The translations under genes were made by a program, and so were the position numbers. From Imperialibacter sp040222385 (GTDB lineage: Bacteria > Bacteroidota > Bacteroidia > Cytophagales > Cyclobacteriaceae), in the NCBI RefSeq assembly GCF_040222385.1, contig NZ_JAVKDF010000017.1, positions 186,001 through 250,000 on the forward strand: DNA of 64,000 bases. Reading direction: 5' to 3'. The notes below the pieces were generated by a model, which made no database searches, was not told the DNA's origin, and saw nothing but the letters and a program-made list of their open reading frames with translations. Below, one piece after another: positions 61,797 to 64,000 of the stretch (the stretch's first letter is position 1; each line of letters opens with the position of its first letter).

Positions 61797-63176
61797 CTAT
61801 GCCAGTATGTTTGCCAATTTGCCGGTGCTGTCGGCAAAGCTGGTCTTTTCAATGTTCAATGCCTCCAGCATGGTCACATAAAGATTGGCCAAAGGGGTTT
61901 CTTTTTCGTAGATCAGGTTTTGCCCCGGGTTAATTCTTCCCCCAGCCCTGCCTGCCAAAAGCACGGGCAGGTTGCGGGGCGAGTGTCGGTTGCCGTCCCG
62001 CAGGTCGGAGCTGAACATGATCATAGAGTTGTCGAATACATTGCTCTCACCTTCCTTCATCGATTTCAGCTTTTCGATAAAGTAGGCGTATTGCTCCATG
62101 TGCCATTGAGTGATCTTTACATACTGCGCCAGCTTTTTCTCGTCATCCATGTGGTGAGAAATGGAATGGTGGCCGTCGTTTACGCCAGGCAGGAAGGAGA
62201 AGTTACGGTTGCTCACCGAGTTGCCAAACAAAAAGGTGCTTACCCGTGAGGCGTCGCTCCAGAATGCCAGAGCCATGATATCGAGCATCATGCGGGTCTT
62301 TTCGGTCACGTCCACTCCGCTGCGCACCTCGGCATACTCTTCAATGTTCTGATTCAGGCGAATCAGTTCCTTTTTAACGTCACCAGTCAGGTTGGCTGCA
62401 AACTTTTCCTGATTGGCTCCGTCGGAAATTCTTTTTTCCAGGCTGTAAACAGAATCCAGGTATTCCGTCAACTTATCCTGATCTGACCTTCCCAGGTTTC
62501 TCTTGAGACTTTTGGCATCATCCAGCACGGCGTCGAGCACACTTTGCTTCCACGGATCGTTCTTGATTTTTGCCCCGGGAACATACCTCCCAAACAACCT
62601 GTCGAAAGCCATCTTTGGGTCGATCTCCTTGGTTAGCGGTTGCGTGGCAGTTTTCCAGGAGATACTTGAGGCGTACAATCTCGTCAGCCCTACGTTAATG
62701 TCCACGCCTGTAGCAATGCGATCCAGGCCATATTCTAATGAAGGAAACAAGGTGTCTCCGCCCACGTGATTGGCGATGACCTGATCGATAGAAACCCCTC
62801 CGCTGTTGATATTGTCACCGGTAGTCTGCCGGATTCTTGTGGAAGTAAGAAGGTTGGCGGTTTTGGTGTAGTGACCGTCAGCAGTCCTGAGCGAATTCAT
62901 ATTCATCAGCTCGCCCAGCACGAGGAAATCATCTTGCAGGTGCTTAAGCGGCAGTAGCTGTTGGGTAAACTCATAACCCCGGCCAACGGTAGCCGGTGTC
63001 CAGTGATGAGGATGGACGCCGTTTGGCATCACAATAAAGGCTGTTCTCAGCGGGGACTTAGACGGAACCGGGGAACTTAGGCCGGGAAGCGCCATGGCGT
63101 CGAGAAAAGGCAAGGCCATGCAGGCACCCACCCCTTTTAGCATTCGTCTTCTGGATATTTGCCACTTCTTGCTCAT
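61797..63176 (-). CDS. DUF1552 family Tat-exported protein
   Basis: The 459-residue protein starts with a Tat signal (SRRRMLKGVGACMALPFLD), suggesting it is exported folded, probably with a metal ion. The rest follows the DUF1552 family: VMPNGVHPHHW near residue 48, GHYTKTANLLT, LEYGLDR, and the VNDGHHSISHHMDDEKK histidine-rich segment. The fold resembles the alkaline-phosphatase/sulfatase type, so a hydrolase activity is possible but unproven. The gene overlaps the upstream DUF1592 gene by 4 bp. Confidence 0.92.
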   Translation of the reverse strand: MSKKWQISRRRMLKGVGACMALPFLDAMALPGLSSPVPSKSPLRTAFIVMPNGVHPHHWTPATVGRGYEFTQQLLPLKHLQDDFLVLGELMNMNSLRTADGHYTKTANLLTSTRIRQTTGDNINSGGVSIDQVIANHVGGDTLFPSLEYGLDRIATGVDINVGLTRLYASSISWKTATQPLTKEIDPKMAFDRLFGRYVPGAKIKNDPWKQSVLDAVLDDAKSLKRNLGRSDQDKLTEYLDSVYSLEKRISDGANQEKFAANLTGDVKKELIRLNQNIEEYAEVRSGVDVTEKTRMMLDIMALAFWSDASRVSTFLFGNSVSNRNFSFLPGVNDGHHSISHHMDDEKKLAQYVKITQWHMEQYAYFIEKLKSMKEGESNVFDNSMIMFSSDLRDGNRHSPRNLPVLLAGRAGGRINPGQNLIYEKETPLANLYVTMLEALNIEKTSFADSTGKLANILA

Positions 63177-64000
63177 AATACTTCATTTATCTTGTCCCTG
63201 AAATCATTGATTTTCATTCTGAAAGGATAGCTTTTCACCAATTCAACAATAAATGGGTCAGGGTTAAAATTATTTTCTAATAGAGCTGTTTCCAGCTTGC
63301 GAAGCGCTGGCTCGTCTGTAAAAATAGTACCACGACCTAAAGCATACGAAAGCACTTTTGTCGCCAGGTTTCTCGCTATTTTTTCTTTTTCGTCCATCAG
63401 CAGCACCTTTAACTCAGCAGGGCCATTGAACTCTCTCCCATCAGCCAAAGTACCTGAGGCATCAATAGCGGCCTTGCCGTAGCTGTCTCTCCACCGGCCC
63501 GTAGCATCAAAGTTCTCCAAGCCCAGGCCCAGCGGATCCATTTTCTGGTGGCAGCTAAAACATCCGGGACTCGAACGATGCCTCTCCAGTAGTTTTCTAA
63601 GGCCCAGTTCGCTATGTGCGCCTTCATCTTCTACCAACTCAGCCACTTCTGGTGGTGGTGGTGGTGGTGAAATACCCATGATTTGCTCCATCACATATTT
63701 CCCTCTCAGCACGGGGCTTGTGCGCACAGGTAGTGAAGAAACGGTCAACACACTGCCCATGCCCATCACGCCCCCTCTGTTGGCATTAGCCAAAAGCACC
63801 TTTTTGTATTCGTTGGTGAAGTCGCCCTCCACACCATAGAAATCCGCAAGCTTCTGGTTCAGGAAGGTGTAATTGCTGTTGACCAGCTCCATCATGTTCT
63901 TGCTGTCAGTCAGCACATAATAGAAGTACTCCACGGTCTCCCGGTAAAGCGCCTCCCGAAGGGGCATGTCGAAGTCAGGGAATTTCTCGGGATCTACTAT
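63173..64000 (-). CDS. DUF1592/DUF1588/DUF1585 cytochrome-like protein (5' end off the window)
   Basis: The reading frame is open to the right edge, and residues before the first internal ATG (63967) read FPDFD, as in the DUF1592 domain, so the true start lies beyond 64000. The visible part has RGGVMGMGSVLTVSSLPVRT and PPPPPPEVAEL of DUF1588, a haem-type motif CFSCHQKMDPLGLGLE, and a C-terminal DUF1585 domain (NLATKVLSYALGRGTIF). Such proteins are typical of planctomycetes and some Bacteroidota and always travel with DUF1552 proteins. It overlaps the DUF1552 gene by 4 bp. Confidence 0.92.
   Translation of the reverse strand: MVDPEKFPDFDMPLREALYRETVEYFYYVLTDSKNMMELVNSNYTFLNQKLADFYGVEGDFTNEYKKVLLANANRGGVMGMGSVLTVSSLPVRTSPVLRGKYVMEQIMGISPPPPPPEVAELVEDEGAHSELGLRKLLERHRSSPGCFSCHQKMDPLGLGLENFDATGRWRDSYGKAAIDASGTLADGREFNGPAELKVLLMDEKEKIARNLATKVLSYALGRGTIFTDEPALRKLETALLENNFNPDPFIVELVKSYPFRMKINDFRDKINEVL

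Noticed and set aside
63650..63672. GGT repeat as a phase-variation tract
   Set aside because: It is in frame and encodes the proline run that is normal for DUF1588 proteins; length changes of 3 would not switch the gene off.
1..64000. CRISPR array, insertion sequence, prophage, tRNA or rRNA
   Set aside because: I scanned for spaced direct repeats, transposase motifs, integrase genes and the conserved tRNA T-loop sequence and saw none convincing.

Overview
The window looks like chromosome of a member of the Bacteroidota, most likely a marine or soil Cytophagales. The reasons are the fused SecDF, paired rhomboids, stand-alone LytTR regulator, TonB receptor with a carboxypeptidase-regulatory N-terminus, lipoproteins with short LxxC signals, almost no Shine-Dalgarno sequences, and several matches to the Bacteroidota promoter (TTTG, about 20 bp, TAnnTTTG). 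The species assignment is inference. I see no rRNA, tRNA, insertion sequence, prophage or CRISPR array. Coding density is high and most intergenic ends carry clear hairpin terminators.

Layout. 1-2469: left-truncated gene for a secreted protein with a degenerate GH3 domain fused to a serine beta-lactamase domain. 2601-6542: small membrane protein, mutL and two rhomboid proteases. 6580-7620: rlmN. 7977-12022: orphan LytTR regulator, outer-membrane barrel and a large repeat-containing lipoprotein. 12280-16014: TRAP transporter (dctQM facing a dctP that is coupled to a voltage-gated channel gene). 16209-22603: clpB, secDF and a small secreted protein. 22657-26898: a compact operon of nrnA, three FKBP lipoproteins, rdgB and udk. 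27093-31240: ndk, scpA, dxs and an alpha/beta hydrolase. 31300-33695: a lipoprotein and a zinc-ribbon membrane protein.

33747-41405 is a divergent tryptophan/kynurenine catabolic locus. Rightward genes encode 3-hydroxyanthranilate dioxygenase, ACMS decarboxylase, kynureninase and kynurenine monooxygenase. Leftward genes encode an atypical SDR, an M19 zinc hydrolase and an aminomuconate-semialdehyde-type dehydrogenase. Together they would carry kynurenine to 2-aminomuconate; tryptophan dioxygenase, a classical formamidase and a RidA-type deaminase are not in the window. A second aromatic module at 57336-58964 (hpd-marR) degrades 4-hydroxyphenylpyruvate and has a well-placed MarR-like operator.

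41402-57263 holds a TerB-like protein, a carotenoid desaturase, an MltF-like lytic transglycosylase, a complete RND tripartite efflux operon, an alpha/beta hydrolase, an Oar-like TonB receptor and small housekeeping genes (acyP, deoC). 59132-64000 has a secreted amidohydrolase and a three-gene set resembling planctomycete clusters (DUF1592/1588/1585, DUF1552, DUF2231-cytochrome c), cut off by the right edge.

No single obviously new defence or mobile system is visible. The best candidates for new biology are the channel-TRAP pair with an altered pore filter, the unassigned SDR and M19 enzymes in the kynurenine locus with three operator half-sites, the GxGY-repeat lipoprotein, and the planctomycete-like cytochrome cluster.
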